Shown here: positions 46,479 through 58,531 of the stretch, piece after piece
Numbering within the stretch: the stretch's first letter is position 1
Layout of the letters: each line of letters begins with the position of its first letter
Assembly (NCBI GenBank): GCA_903919315.1
Contig: CAIXHP010000055.1
Location: 1-61,629, forward strand
DNA from: an uncultured Pseudomonadota bacterium
Lineage (GTDB): Bacteria > Pseudomonadota > Alphaproteobacteria > UBA9219
DNA length: 61,629 nucleotides
Direction: 5' to 3'
Translations under genes and position numbers: made by a program
The notes under the pieces: model-generated
Seen by the model: only the letters and a program-made list of their open reading frames with translations
Database searches by the model: none
What the model was told of the DNA's origin: nothing

Positions 46479-47876
46479 TCACATATGAATGACCCGCCCG
46501 TACGCATCCAGAACCGATTCATGCATGGATTCTGAAATGGTCGGGTGGGGGAAAACGGTGTGCATCAACTCCTGTTCCGTCGTCTCTAACGTGCGGGCGA
46601 TGGCGTAGCCTTGGATCATCTCGGTGACTTCGGGGCCGATCATGTGCGCCCCCAGCAAAGCGCCGCTTCGGGCATCGAATACCGTTTTGACAAAGCCTTC
46701 CGCCTCGCCCATCGCGATGGCCTTGCCGTTGCCGATCAGGTTGAAACGGCCCACGCGCACTTCATAGCCAATCGCTTTCGCCTTCGCTTCGGTGAGGCCG
46801 ACGCTGGCCACTTGCGGCGTGCAATAGGTGCAGCCGGGAATGTTTTCCGCGTTCAGCGGATGCACGCCCTTCACGCCCATGATCTTTTCGACGCAGATAA
46901 CGCCTTCATGGCTGGCTTTGTGCGCCAACCACGGCGGCCCGGCGACGTCGCCGATGGCGTACACGCCCGGCTCGTCCGTGGCGCTCCATTCGTTGATCAC
47001 GATATGGCCGCGATCCACCTTGGCCTTCGTGTTCTCAAGGCCGATGTTTTCGGTGTTGCCGGTGATGCCGACCGCCATGATTACGCGGTCGAACGTGGCT
47101 TGGGTCGCAGCGCCGCCCTGTTCAATCGTCGCGGTGACGCTGTCCTTGCTCTTGTCGAGCTTTTTGACCGTCGCGGCGGTGATGATCTTCAGGCCTTTCT
47201 TTTCGAACGCTTTGCGGGCGAAGGCGGAGACTTCCTCGTCTTCGACCGGCAGGACGCGATCCATCACCTCGACCACCGTCACCTCAACGCCGAGCGCGTG
47301 GTAGAAACTGGCGAATTCGATACCAATCGCGCCCGATCCGACGACCAGCAGCGACTTAGGCAAGGATTCCGGCACCATCGCCTCCTTATACGTCCAGACC
47401 AGCTTGCCGTCCGGCTCCAGCCCCGGCAGTGTGCGCGGTCGTGCGCCGGTGGCGATGATGATGTGCGGGGCGGCAAGTTCGGCGACCTTTTTGCCGTCCT
47501 TCGTGACTTCGACCCTGCCTTTGCCGAGCAGCTTGGCGGTGCCGTCCACAACTTCGACTTTGTTCTTTTTCAGCAAGTGCTTTACGCCTGCCGCCAACTG
47601 CGAGGACACGCGGCGCGAACGTTCGACGATTTTCTTAAGATCAAAGCTGAAGCCTTTGACCTCGAATCCGAAATCGGCCGCATGCTTCAGCGTGTGCGCG
47701 ACATCCGCCGCGCGAAGCAAAGCCTTGGTCGGAATGCAGCCCCAATTGAGGCAGATGCCCCCCAGATGCTCGCGCTCCACCAGCGTCACCTTCATGCCCA
47801 ACTGGCTGGCGCGAATAGCCGTCACATAGCCGCCCGGCCCGCCGCCGATGATGATAATATCCGATGTCTGCGTCAT
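46479..47876 (-). CDS. lpdA: dihydrolipoyl dehydrogenase (E3)
   Basis: FAD enzyme that reoxidises dihydrolipoyl groups of the dehydrogenase complexes. The 465-residue protein has the FAD motif IIGGGPGGYVTAIRASQLG, the redox disulfide GGICLNWGCIPTKA (Cys42, Cys47), the NAD-binding VVGSGAIGIEFA, the second FAD contact YAIGDVAGPPWLAHKA and the catalytic HPHPTISE histidine near the C-terminus: the printed residues are TVFPHPTISESMHE. Its start overlaps the stop of a GNAT gene. Confidence 0.97.
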   Translation of the reverse strand: MTQTSDIIIIGGGPGGYVTAIRASQLGMKVTLVEREHLGGICLNWGCIPTKALLRAADVAHTLKHAADFGFEVKGFSFDLKKIVERSRRVSSQLAAGVKHLLKKNKVEVVDGTAKLLGKGRVEVTKDGKKVAELAAPHIIIATGARPRTLPGLEPDGKLVWTYKEAMVPESLPKSLLVVGSGAIGIEFASFYHALGVEVTVVEVMDRVLPVEDEEVSAFARKAFEKKGLKIITAATVKKLDKSKDSVTATIEQGGAATQATFDRVIMAVGITGNTENIGLENTKAKVDRGHIVINEWSATDEPGVYAIGDVAGPPWLAHKASHEGVICVEKIMGVKGVHPLNAENIPGCTYCTPQVASVGLTEAKAKAIGYEVRVGRFNLIGNGKAIAMGEAEGFVKTVFDARSGALLGAHMIGPEVTEMIQGYAIARTLETTEQELMHTVFPHPTISESMHESVLDAYGRVIHM

Positions 47877-48403
47877 TGTTTCCGCCTCAGTTTTTCCAAG
47901 TCGAGTTCATAGTCGAGTCTGGCGACCTTCGCGCCGTCAGGCCAGATCATTTCCATGTCCGTTTCCGTGTAAACAAAGCCCCATTTCTGATTTGCCCGTC
48001 GCGAGGCTTCGTTACCTTCGCGATGCGCCACGCACAGCTTCTTCCAAGGGGCATGGCCTATGGCCCAGTCGATCCGCGCCTTGTAAAGCATGGCCGACAA
48101 ACCCCGCCCACGGCAAGCAGGCTTGATATAACTTGCCGCCATCACGCCTGTACATCCCGAAGGATCGTGCCGCGAAGTGAAAACGCCCGTGATGCCGATC
48201 AGATCGTCACCTGCGTACAAACCGAACACGCACTTGCCCTGCCCCGAAAGCCAATCCCGCCATTCGTCCGGCGTATGCTGGACTTCGGCCTCATAACTTG
48301 AGCCGTAAACGCCAGGACATTCCTGCAACGCTTGCAGACGCAGGGTCGAAAACGACTCCCAGTCTTGCGCAACGAGCGGCCTGATCCTCACAGCGTCCGG
48401 CAT
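47873..48403 (-). CDS. GNAT-family N-acetyltransferase
   Basis: A 176-residue acetyltransferase-fold protein. It begins VRIRPLVAQDWESFSTLRLQ, has GITGVFTSRHDPSGCTGVMA for the beta4 region, then the acetyl-CoA loop KPACRGRGLSAMLYKARIDW, and ANQKWGFVYTETD near the end (the usual N..GF motif). The substrate is unknown. It is translationally coupled to lpd (ATGA) and immediately follows the small membrane-protein gene, so it is part of the pdh transcript. Confidence 0.88.
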   Translation of the reverse strand: MPDAVRIRPLVAQDWESFSTLRLQALQECPGVYGSSYEAEVQHTPDEWRDWLSGQGKCVFGLYAGDDLIGITGVFTSRHDPSGCTGVMAASYIKPACRGRGLSAMLYKARIDWAIGHAPWKKLCVAHREGNEASRRANQKWGFVYTETDMEMIWPDGAKVARLDYELDLEKLRRKQ

Positions 48404-48673
48404 TTACACCCCCGCACTCTTCCTGCGCCGAACCCACGTCTTTTTTAAGACGGGCAGCGATAGGGTGGATAGCACAAAGCCGCAGACCGGCACCAACGCG
48501 CCCAGCCAAGGCCGATCCGCGCCGAGCAGCGTCATCACGACCCCCGCGACTACCCAAGTGATCAGGGCGATGGAACCGCGCCGCGTCCAGCTTGTTTCCC
48601 ACGCTTTGTCCATCTCGACGCGCGTGTTGCGCTCTTCGATCTGGCGGAGGCACCGCGCAAGTTCGTCCGACAT
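48404..48673 (-). CDS. small two-TM membrane protein in the pdh operon
   Basis: An 89-residue protein: an acidic/basic N-terminal helix (ARCLRQIEERNTRVEMDKAW) then two hydrophobic segments (GSIALITWVVAGVVMTLLG and LGALVPVCGFVLSTLSLPVL) and a basic end (KKTWVRRRK). Its ATG overlaps the pdhC stop (TGATG) and it ends one base before the GNAT start. I do not recognise a named family. The function is unknown. Confidence 0.75.
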   Translation of the reverse strand: MSDELARCLRQIEERNTRVEMDKAWETSWTRRGSIALITWVVAGVVMTLLGADRPWLGALVPVCGFVLSTLSLPVLKKTWVRRRKSAGV

Positions 48674-49947
48674 CAGGCGACCAATCCGTACGGATTTTCG
48701 ATCAGCGGCTTGAACGCCGCGAGGAATTCCGCGCCGACCGCGCCATCGACGGCGCGGTGGTCGATGGAGAGGGTGCAGGTCATCACCGTGGCAATGGCGA
48801 TCTGGCCGTTCTTCACGACAGGCCGCTGTTCGCCCGCGCCGACCGCGAGGATGCAGGACTGCGGCGGGTTGATGATGGCCGCGAATTCCTTGATGCCGAA
48901 CATGCCGAGGTTGGAGACGGAGAATCCGCCGCCTTGGAATTCCTCCGGCTTCAACTTACCATCACGGGCGCGGGCGGCGAGGTCTTTCATTTCCGCCGAA
49001 ATCTGCGCCAAGGTTTTGGACTCCGCTTTTTTGACGATCGGAGTGATGAGGCCATTCGGAGTCGCCACGGCAACCGACACGTCGCATTGCGCGTACTGCA
49101 AGATAGCGTCGTCCGCCCACGAAGCGTTCGCGGCGGGAACTTTTTTTAACGCCAGCGCCACGGCGCGGATCACACAGTCGTTCACGGAAATTTTGCTGCC
49201 CGTCGCATCGTTCATCTTTTTACGCAACGCCAACAATTCGTCGAGTTCGCAGTCGATGCTCAGGTAAAAATGCGGCACCAGTTGCTTGGATTCCGTCAGG
49301 CGACGCGCGATGACCTTGCGCACGCTGCTGTTCGGCGTGGCGGTGTAGGCCATACCGAGCTTGTCGGCGTAGTCCTTCGCATCCACACCTTGCGACGGCG
49401 TGGCGGCCACGGTCTTCGGCTTCGCGCCGTTCTTGCCGCTGGCGATAAATCCTTCGATGTCGGCGCGGATGATACGCGCCTTAGGGCCTGTTCCGGTGAT
49501 TTGGCTCAGGTCGATGCCCGCTTTCTCGGCGAGGCGTCGCGCAAGCGGGCTGGCGAAAACGCGCTGGATCGCGCCATGAGCGCTCTTGCTCACGCTCGCC
49601 GCAGGCGCAGTTCCCTTCGACGGGGCCGGGGGAAGCGCCGGAGTTTCCGCCGGGGCTTTCGTCGCCAGTTTCTTCATCGCCGCATCCACCGTCATGCCCT
49701 CCTCGCCTTCCTCAACGATAATCGCAATCGGCGTGTTGACCTTGATGCCCTGTGTGCCGCCGGAAATGAGGATTTTCAGGATTTTTCCCTCATCGACGGC
49801 TTCGACCTCCATCGTCGCCTTGTCGGTTTCAATCTCGGCCAAAACTTGCCCGGCTTTAACGCGGTCGCCTTCCTTCATGAGCCAGCGGGCGAGCGTGCCT
49901 TCGGTCATCGTGGGCGACAGGGCGGGCATAAGGACTTGAATGGGCAT
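48673..49947 (-). CDS. pdhC: pyruvate dehydrogenase E2, dihydrolipoamide acetyltransferase
   Basis: Core of the pyruvate dehydrogenase complex; transfers acetyl groups from lipoyl arms to CoA. The 424-residue protein has one N-terminal lipoyl domain (lysine in [13 protein letters not shown]), a Pro/Ala-rich linker, a peripheral-subunit-binding domain (FASPLARRLAEKAGIDLSQI) and the catalytic domain with GGGFSVSNLGMFG and the active-site histidine of SIDHRAVDGAVGAEFL. The ATG at 49947 matches the family start [13 protein letters not shown]. Confidence 0.97.
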   Translation of the reverse strand: MPIQVLMPALSPTMTEGTLARWLMKEGDRVKAGQVLAEIETDKATMEVEAVDEGKILKILISGGTQGIKVNTPIAIIVEEGEEGMTVDAAMKKLATKAPAETPALPPAPSKGTAPAASVSKSAHGAIQRVFASPLARRLAEKAGIDLSQITGTGPKARIIRADIEGFIASGKNGAKPKTVAATPSQGVDAKDYADKLGMAYTATPNSSVRKVIARRLTESKQLVPHFYLSIDCELDELLALRKKMNDATGSKISVNDCVIRAVALALKKVPAANASWADDAILQYAQCDVSVAVATPNGLITPIVKKAESKTLAQISAEMKDLAARARDGKLKPEEFQGGGFSVSNLGMFGIKEFAAIINPPQSCILAVGAGEQRPVVKNGQIAIATVMTCTLSIDHRAVDGAVGAEFLAAFKPLIENPYGLVA

Positions 49948-50013
49948 GGCGCGTAGTATCCTAAAACAACAATCAACGATACGCCCGCTCGCGCGGGCTC
50001 TCAACGGTCCGGA

Positions 50014-51387
50014 TCACGCCGCTTGGCGAAAGCAGACCTGCTTCACCGCGTCGACGATGGATTCGACCTGCGGCAGAGCCAGCCGCTCCAGATTGACGGC
50101 ATAGGGCAGCGGCGCATCGGCGGCGCAGACGCGAGCCATCGGCGCATCGAGATAATCGAACGCATGTTCCATCATCTGCGCGGCGAGTTCCGAGCCGATG
50201 CCTGCGAAGGGCCAGCTTTCTTCGACCGACACCAGACGGCTGGTTTTCTTGACGCTCGCGACAATCGTCGCCGTGTCGAGGGGTCGTATGCTGCGGAGGT
50301 TGATGACTTCCGCCTGAATGCCTTCCTCCGCCAGTTTTGCCGCCGCCTGCAAGGCTACGCCGACCATGCGCGAATAGGCCACGATGGTCACGTCGCCACC
50401 TTCGCACATCACCTTGGCCTTACCGATGGGGAGGATAAAATCGGGATCATCCGGCACCTCAAAGCTTTGGCCGTACATCAGTTCGTGTTCAAGAAAGATG
50501 ACGGGATTGGGGTCGCGGATCGCGGCCTTGATCAAGCCCTTCGCGTCGGCGGCATCGTAGGGAGCCAGAACCTTCAGCCCCGGCACATGCGCGTACCAGC
50601 TGGCGTAGCATTGCGAATGCTGCGCCGCGACGCGACCCGGTGCGCCGTTCTGGCCACGGAAAACAATGGGACAGCCAATTTCGCCGCCCGACATGTAAAG
50701 AGTTTTCGCGGCGGAGTTGACAATCTGGTCAATCGCCTGCATCGAAAAGCTCATCGACATGAATTCGATGATCGGCACAAGTCCGCCAAAAGCCGCGCCG
50801 ACGCCAAGACCGGCGAAGCCCATTTCCGTGATGGGGCTGTCGATCACGCGCTCCGGGCCGAATTCCTCCAGCATGCCCTGAGAAACTTTGTAAGCGCCTT
50901 GATATTCTGCGACTTCTTCGCCCAGCAGAAAAACACGCGGATCACGGCGCATTTCCTCGGACATGCCTTCGCGCAAAGCCTCGCGGACGGTTTTCACGAC
51001 AACCTTGTCATAGGTCTTTTCATCGCTCGTCACGGGAGCAGACGGCATTGACGGCACGACGGACAAATGCGGCTTGGCCGCCGCTTCAGCTTTCGCGGGT
51101 TTTTGCACCGCCGCCGCGACGTTACCGAGAGCGGCAGCGTCTTCGCCTTCCTCCAGCAACACGGCAATCGGGCTGTTGATGGCCACGCCTTCGGTTCCGG
51201 CGGGCACAAGGATTTTGCCGAGCGTACCGGCCTCCACGGCTTCGACTTCCATCGTGGCCTTGTCGGTTTCGATTTCGGCCAGAACTTGTCCCGGCTTGAC
51301 GATGTCGCCCTCCTTTTTCAACCAACGAGCAATTTTGCCCTCGGTCATGGTGGGGGAAAGGGCTGGCATAAGGACTTGGGTGGTCAT
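50014..51387 (-). CDS. pdhB: pyruvate dehydrogenase E1 component, beta subunit with lipoyl domain
   Basis: Transketolase-like half of E1. The first ~80 residues are a complete lipoyl domain ([20 protein letters not shown], lysine in [11 protein letters not shown]), followed by a linker and the E1-beta domain with [40 protein letters not shown] and [21 protein letters not shown]1-beta subunits with their own lipoyl domain are typical of alphaproteobacteria. The protein has 457 residues. It starts 18 bases after pdhA ends. Confidence 0.97.
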   Translation of the reverse strand: MTTQVLMPALSPTMTEGKIARWLKKEGDIVKPGQVLAEIETDKATMEVEAVEAGTLGKILVPAGTEGVAINSPIAVLLEEGEDAAALGNVAAAVQKPAKAEAAAKPHLSVVPSMPSAPVTSDEKTYDKVVVKTVREALREGMSEEMRRDPRVFLLGEEVAEYQGAYKVSQGMLEEFGPERVIDSPITEMGFAGLGVGAAFGGLVPIIEFMSMSFSMQAIDQIVNSAAKTLYMSGGEIGCPIVFRGQNGAPGRVAAQHSQCYASWYAHVPGLKVLAPYDAADAKGLIKAAIRDPNPVIFLEHELMYGQSFEVPDDPDFILPIGKAKVMCEGGDVTIVAYSRMVGVALQAAAKLAEEGIQAEVINLRSIRPLDTATIVASVKKTSRLVSVEESWPFAGIGSELAAQMMEHAFDYLDAPMARVCAADAPLPYAVNLERLALPQVESIVDAVKQVCFRQAA

Positions 51388-51405
51388 GGGGCGTTCCCGT
51401 TCAGG

Positions 51406-52422
51406 TCAGGATTCAATCAAAACGTCGGTCAACAATTCCGACGGATCAGGTTCGGGGCTGGTCTGCGCAAAGTCGGCGGCCTCGGCCACGATATCTTTGA
51501 TTTCGCGTTCGATGCGCTTCAGATCGCCTTCTGTCGCGAGGCCGTCCCGCAGCATCAGGACACGAAGCGAATCGATGGGATCGCGCTCCTCGCGCCAACG
51601 TTCGACCTCTTCCTTGGAACGGTACTTGCCGGGATCGGACATCGAATGGCCGCGATAGCGATAGGTCATCACCTCAAGCAGCACCGGCCCCTTGCCGCTT
51701 CGCGCATGCTCCAAGGCATCTTCGGCGGCGCGGCGAACCTTGACCACGTCCATGCCGTCCACCTGACGACCAATGATGCCAAAGCCTTCGCCGCGCCGGA
51801 ACAACTCGCCCGCCGCGTGACGGCTCTGGCTGGTGCCCATGCTGTATTTGTTGTTCTCGATCACGAACACGACCGGCAGCTTCCACAGCGCCGCCATGTT
51901 AAAGCTTTCATACACCTGCCCCTGATTGGCCGCGCCGTCGCCCATATAGGCAACGCAAACGCCGCCGTCCTTTTTGTATTTATGGGCGAACGCCAGACCG
52001 GTTCCCATCGGGATTTGCGCGCCGACGATGCCGTGGCCGCCAAAGAAATTTTTCTCGCGGCTAAACATATGCATCGAGCCGCCCTTGCCCTTCGAGCATC
52101 CCGTGCCGCGTCCGGTCAGCTCCGCCATGATCGCTTTGGGCGAAACGCCCGCCGCCAAAAGCTGCCCGCGCGCGCGGTAGGCGGTGATGGTGGTGTCTTG
52201 TGGTTTTTGCGCCCGCCGTATACCGACCGCGACGGCTTCCTGTCCGATGTAAAGATGGCAAAACCCGCCGATCAGGCCCATGCCGTAAAACTGGCCCGCC
52301 TTTTCCTCAAAGCGCCGGATCAGCAGCATGTCACGGTAATAGCTCAACATGTCGGTCGCCAAGAGCGGCGATGGCTGTACCGCCTTTGCGGCTTTGATCT
52401 GCGGCTTCGTATTAAGCATCAT
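51406..52422 (-). CDS. pdhA: pyruvate dehydrogenase E1 component, alpha subunit
   Basis: Thiamine-diphosphate-binding half of E1, 338 residues. The TPP motif is GDGAANQGQVYESFNMAALW through IENN. FCHLYIGQEAVAVG and the phosphorylation-loop-like YRYRGHSMSDPGKYRSKEEV are also conserved. It opens the pdhA-pdhB-pdhC series, with two ATGs at the start. Confidence 0.97.
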   Translation of the reverse strand: MMLNTKPQIKAAKAVQPSPLLATDMLSYYRDMLLIRRFEEKAGQFYGMGLIGGFCHLYIGQEAVAVGIRRAQKPQDTTITAYRARGQLLAAGVSPKAIMAELTGRGTGCSKGKGGSMHMFSREKNFFGGHGIVGAQIPMGTGLAFAHKYKKDGGVCVAYMGDGAANQGQVYESFNMAALWKLPVVFVIENNKYSMGTSQSRHAAGELFRRGEGFGIIGRQVDGMDVVKVRRAAEDALEHARSGKGPVLLEVMTYRYRGHSMSDPGKYRSKEEVERWREERDPIDSLRVLMLRDGLATEGDLKRIEREIKDIVAEAADFAQTSPEPDPSELLTDVLIES

Positions 52423-52623
52423 ATTCTCCCGAACAGACGTGACCGACGGTTGGCATGATCGCCGCGCATTTTGGGCTTGGGAGACCCGCGTCGGCGATTC
52501 GATTTCCTTGCATCAACTAAGACGCTCTGTTGTTTTTTTCAAGCAAAGCTTTGCGATCAACGTCCAATACAACTTGGAAAAACCAAGTTTTGACTGGGTC
52601 TTCAAGCTTGAATTGGGGTGATA

Positions 52624-52986
52624 TTATTTGTTGCGCTGCAACAAAACAGCATCGCTATCCTTGTCATCGCGCCGCTGGTCTTCGCGCGGAATCAACACGA
52701 CGATTTCGTTGGGCTTTGAATAATTCAGCAATTCTCTTGATTTTTCTTCGAGCAGATCCGGATCGAGGTTGTTGGGGCGCATCAGCTGGGTACGGTGCTG
52801 CAGCTCTTTCCTGTCTTTTTGCAGTTGCTCAAGAGTCGCCTGCGCGTTGCCGACTTCGCGCTCCATCCGCGTCATGGCAAACCAGCCGCGTTCACCCTGC
52901 AATGTGTGGTAGACGAAGTAGCCGACGATGCAAACGCCCGCCAGCGCGAGAATCGTCTGCCGCATTCGTTTGCTGATTCGGAGCAT
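52624..52986 (-). CDS. ftsB: FtsB/DivIC-like septum formation protein
   Basis: Bitopic divisome protein of the FtsB family, 120 residues. A basic N-terminus (RISKRMR) precedes one TM helix at about 11-29 (TILALAGVCIVGYFVYHTL), then a coiled coil (MEREVGNAQATLEQLQKDRK) and the conserved LDPDLLEEKSRELLNYSKP, typical of the family. It is located between eno and pdhA, the usual alphaproteobacterial position, and is probably cotranscribed with eno. Confidence 0.85.
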   Translation of the reverse strand: MLRISKRMRQTILALAGVCIVGYFVYHTLQGERGWFAMTRMEREVGNAQATLEQLQKDRKELQHRTQLMRPNNLDPDLLEEKSRELLNYSKPNEIVVLIPREDQRRDDKDSDAVLLQRNK

Positions 52987-53037
52987 CGGTTCGCCTCCAC
53001 ACTCTCCGCGACGACGTCAGGCGGGCGACGAAACGCC

Positions 53038-55996
<2,959 letters not shown>

Positions 55997-56584
55997 TTAG
56001 GCCGCCTCCTGCTGTGATTTCAGGGCGCGTTCCAGACGCGCCAGCTTTCCTTTGACCGATGCGTCGATCAGACGCGATCCCATTTTGACCATCAGCCCGC
56101 CGAGCAGACTGGGGTCTTCCTTGATGACCAGAAACACCTTGCCGCCCGCGATGCGGCTCAGCTGAGCCAAAAGCTGATCCTTTTGCGGCTGGGTCAACGC
56201 GCGCGCGGTGCTGACTTCGGCGATATGCTCGCCGCGCTTGGCGGCCAGATCGGCCAGAAACGCGTCGATGATGGCGGGCAACACCTGTAACCGGCGATTC
56301 CGCGCCAGCAGCATCAGAAACTTTCCCGTCAAACCGTCCAGCTTGGCCGTGGCAGCCACTTGCTTCATGGCATCGACCAGCTGCGCGCGCGACAGGCGCG
56401 GATAGCGCATCACGAGTTGCAGCTCGGCGCAGTCGCGCACCAAAACCTTGAGGCCGCGCAGATCGTCCGCGACAACATCCAGCTGTTTTCCCTCGTCCGC
56501 CAGTTCATAAAGCGCACGCGCGTAGCGACGCGCCAAAACGGCGGTTTCTCCTGCCACAATGCGGGGAACGTTCGGCTCCGACAT
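55997..56584 (-). CDS. atpH: F1F0 ATP synthase subunit delta
   Basis: Peripheral-stalk subunit (OSCP-like) that ties F1 to F0, 195 residues. ARRYARALYELADEGKQLDV is the N-terminal signature, LTGKFLMLLARNRRLQVLPA the middle, and KVFLVIKEDPSLLGGLMVKM then GSRLIDASVKGKL the C-terminal hallmark. It is directly followed by atpA. The 106-base gap upstream to era holds no gene. Confidence 0.96.
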   Translation of the reverse strand: MSEPNVPRIVAGETAVLARRYARALYELADEGKQLDVVADDLRGLKVLVRDCAELQLVMRYPRLSRAQLVDAMKQVAATAKLDGLTGKFLMLLARNRRLQVLPAIIDAFLADLAAKRGEHIAEVSTARALTQPQKDQLLAQLSRIAGGKVFLVIKEDPSLLGGLMVKMGSRLIDASVKGKLARLERALKSQQEAA

Positions 56585-56690
56585 AAACCCTGTCCGTCAT
56601 CGTTAAAAGCACCAGCGATGCGGTGGAAATAGCAGACCAAACGGCGGCGCGCAACCATTGATGCGGTCGTTACGGCGGCGGCGGCGGGCT

Positions 56691-57608
56691 TTATTTCCGG
56701 CTCCCCGGCTCCAATCCGAACAGGTGGTAGAAATCGGGTTTGTCTTGCCAGTTTTCGTCCACCTTCACCTCTAGAAACAGATGGACGGGGTGGCCGAGCG
56801 ATTCGGCCAGCTCTTGACGGGCGGCCGCGCCCAGAGCCTTGATCTGCGCGCCGTTTTTGCCGAGAACGATGGCGCGGTGGTTGGGGCGGTTGACCAGTAT
56901 GGTCTGGCGGATGATGACCGAGCCGTCGCGCTTTTCCTCCCAGCTGTCGGGGCGCACCGTCGCGGCGTAGGGGAGTTCTTCGTGCAGTTGCCGGAAAATC
57001 TGCTCGCGTGTGATCTCCGCCGCCAAAAGGCGCTCCGTCAGATCCGTCAATTGGTCTTCGGGGAACATCCACGGGCCTTTGGGCATTTTGCCCCGCAGGT
57101 GTTGCTTGAGTTCCGCCACGCCGTCGCCGGTCAGGGCCGACACCATAAAGATTTCATCAAACACGCCCGTTTCGTTCAGGCGATCGGTCATGGGCAGAAG
57201 CTTGGTCGCCTTGACCTTGTCGATTTTGTTGAAAACCAGCGTGACGCGGCGCTTTTGCTTTTGCAGCGTGGCAATAATCGCGTCGGTTCGGGCATCCGGC
57301 TGGCGCGTGGCGGCATCGACCAAAAGCAGGATCGCGTCGGCATCCTCAAGACTATGCCAAGCCGCCTGCACCATCGCCTTGTCCATGCGCCCTTTGGGCT
57401 CAAAGATGCCGGGCGTGTCGATCAAGCCAATCTGCGTGTCGCCCTCGGTCAAAAGCCCCAGCACACGCATCCGCGTCGTCTGCGCCTTGGGGCTGACAAT
57501 AGACAGCTTTTCGCCCACCAGTTGATTGAGCAACGTCGACTTGCCCGCATTCGGCGCACCCAAGAGGGCGGCGAATCCGGCGTGGGTCGTCAATTCATTT
57601 TTTGCCAT
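56691..57608 (-). CDS. era: GTPase Era
   Basis: Ribosome-associated GTPase that binds the 3' end of 16S rRNA in 30S maturation. The 305-residue protein has G1 GAPNAGKSTLLNQL (17-30), the switch PKAQTTRMRVLG, G3 DTPGIFEPKGRMD, G4 FNKIDKVK, and a C-terminal KH domain with VNRPNHRAIVLGKNGAQIKA and LFLEVKVDENW. Its start overlaps the end of the DMT permease gene by 19 bases. It follows rnc by one gene, a variation on the usual lepB-rnc-era order. Confidence 0.97.
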   Translation of the reverse strand: MAKNELTTHAGFAALLGAPNAGKSTLLNQLVGEKLSIVSPKAQTTRMRVLGLLTEGDTQIGLIDTPGIFEPKGRMDKAMVQAAWHSLEDADAILLLVDAATRQPDARTDAIIATLQKQKRRVTLVFNKIDKVKATKLLPMTDRLNETGVFDEIFMVSALTGDGVAELKQHLRGKMPKGPWMFPEDQLTDLTERLLAAEITREQIFRQLHEELPYAATVRPDSWEEKRDGSVIIRQTILVNRPNHRAIVLGKNGAQIKALGAAARQELAESLGHPVHLFLEVKVDENWQDKPDFYHLFGLEPGSRK

Positions 57609-58531
57609 GTCACACTACACTTTTCAGATAGGTCGCCTTTACGCGGACGATTCATAACATATTGGTAGGCTGCCAAACTACCGACCAAGATCACCATTCC
57701 GAGATATTGGCGAATTTCCAATGCTTCATGAATCAAAACAACAGAAAACAAGGCCGTAAACATCGGCTCCAACTTGGTCACAAGGCTGAAACGGAACGAA
57801 CCCAGCAGGGCAATGCCATAAAACATGCCAAAGGTTCCAACCGCTAACGCTCCCGCCGACACCGCCGCCCAGCCGTAACCGGCCAAAGAGACCGGAAGCT
57901 GCGGGGCTTTGAAAGCAAGAACAAGAAGACCGAACAAAAACGCGCACAAAAACGCTTCAGCGCCGACGATAGCCGGATCGCGCGTCCGCATCAGTCGGCC
58001 ATACACATAGAGTCGGCTGGCCGTCGCCACGGCGGCGATTCCGGCGCACATCATGCCCAGCAAGCTTACGGATTGAGGCTGGAACCAGACATCAAGGATC
58101 AGGCTCAAACCAAACAGAGCGAGCGCCGTCAGAATGATCGTCAGAGCGTCAATCTTGATCTCTCCCCGCCACATCATGAAAAACAGAAGCATTAGGGTGT
58201 TTGTGAACACGATAACGACAACAAGAGGCCCGGACATCCACGAGAGGGCCATAAAAATTCCCAAGATGGACGTCGCCTGAAACGCGCCGCCAATGAAAGC
58301 CTGCTGAACGGCATCCCTTGTCGCGAAAAGATGTTTCTTTTTCAAAACGCAAAAGAACGCGAGAGACAAGGCGCGCGCTGCTGTCGTTGCGAGGATCAGA
58401 AAGACGGCGTTGCCTCCATCGGCGTAAACGGCACGCGCCGCGACAGGATAAACGCCGAACACAATCGCGCTAACGAAGGCAACGATGATCCCCAGTCGAA
58501 CGCGCGAAGCGCTTGGCTCCACGAGGGTCAC
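57590..58531 (-). CDS. DMT-superfamily permease (EamA-type), inserted between rnc and era
   Basis: Inner-membrane transporter of 313 residues with about ten TM helices in two EamA repeats (IIVAFVSAIVFGVYPVAARA and AGYGWAAVSAGALAVGTFGM open the two halves, EPMFTALFSVVLIHEALEIR is the second-half hallmark). The GTG at 58531 overlaps the rnc TGA as GTGA and gives a short cytosolic N-terminus. The frame is open farther upstream but there runs through rnc in another frame. The substrate is unknown. Confidence 0.9.
   Translation of the reverse strand: MTLVEPSASRVRLGIIVAFVSAIVFGVYPVAARAVYADGGNAVFLILATTAARALSLAFFCVLKKKHLFATRDAVQQAFIGGAFQATSILGIFMALSWMSGPLVVVIVFTNTLMLLFFMMWRGEIKIDALTIILTALALFGLSLILDVWFQPQSVSLLGMMCAGIAAVATASRLYVYGRLMRTRDPAIVGAEAFLCAFLFGLLVLAFKAPQLPVSLAGYGWAAVSAGALAVGTFGMFYGIALLGSFRFSLVTKLEPMFTALFSVVLIHEALEIRQYLGMVILVGSLAAYQYVMNRPRKGDLSEKCSVTWQKMN

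Noticed and set aside
48447-48462. GTCTTTTTTAAGAC occurring both near 9918 and near 48448, suggesting a shared operator
   Set aside because: The second copy is inside the coding sequence of the small two-TM protein (KKT codons), so the match is best explained as coincidence.
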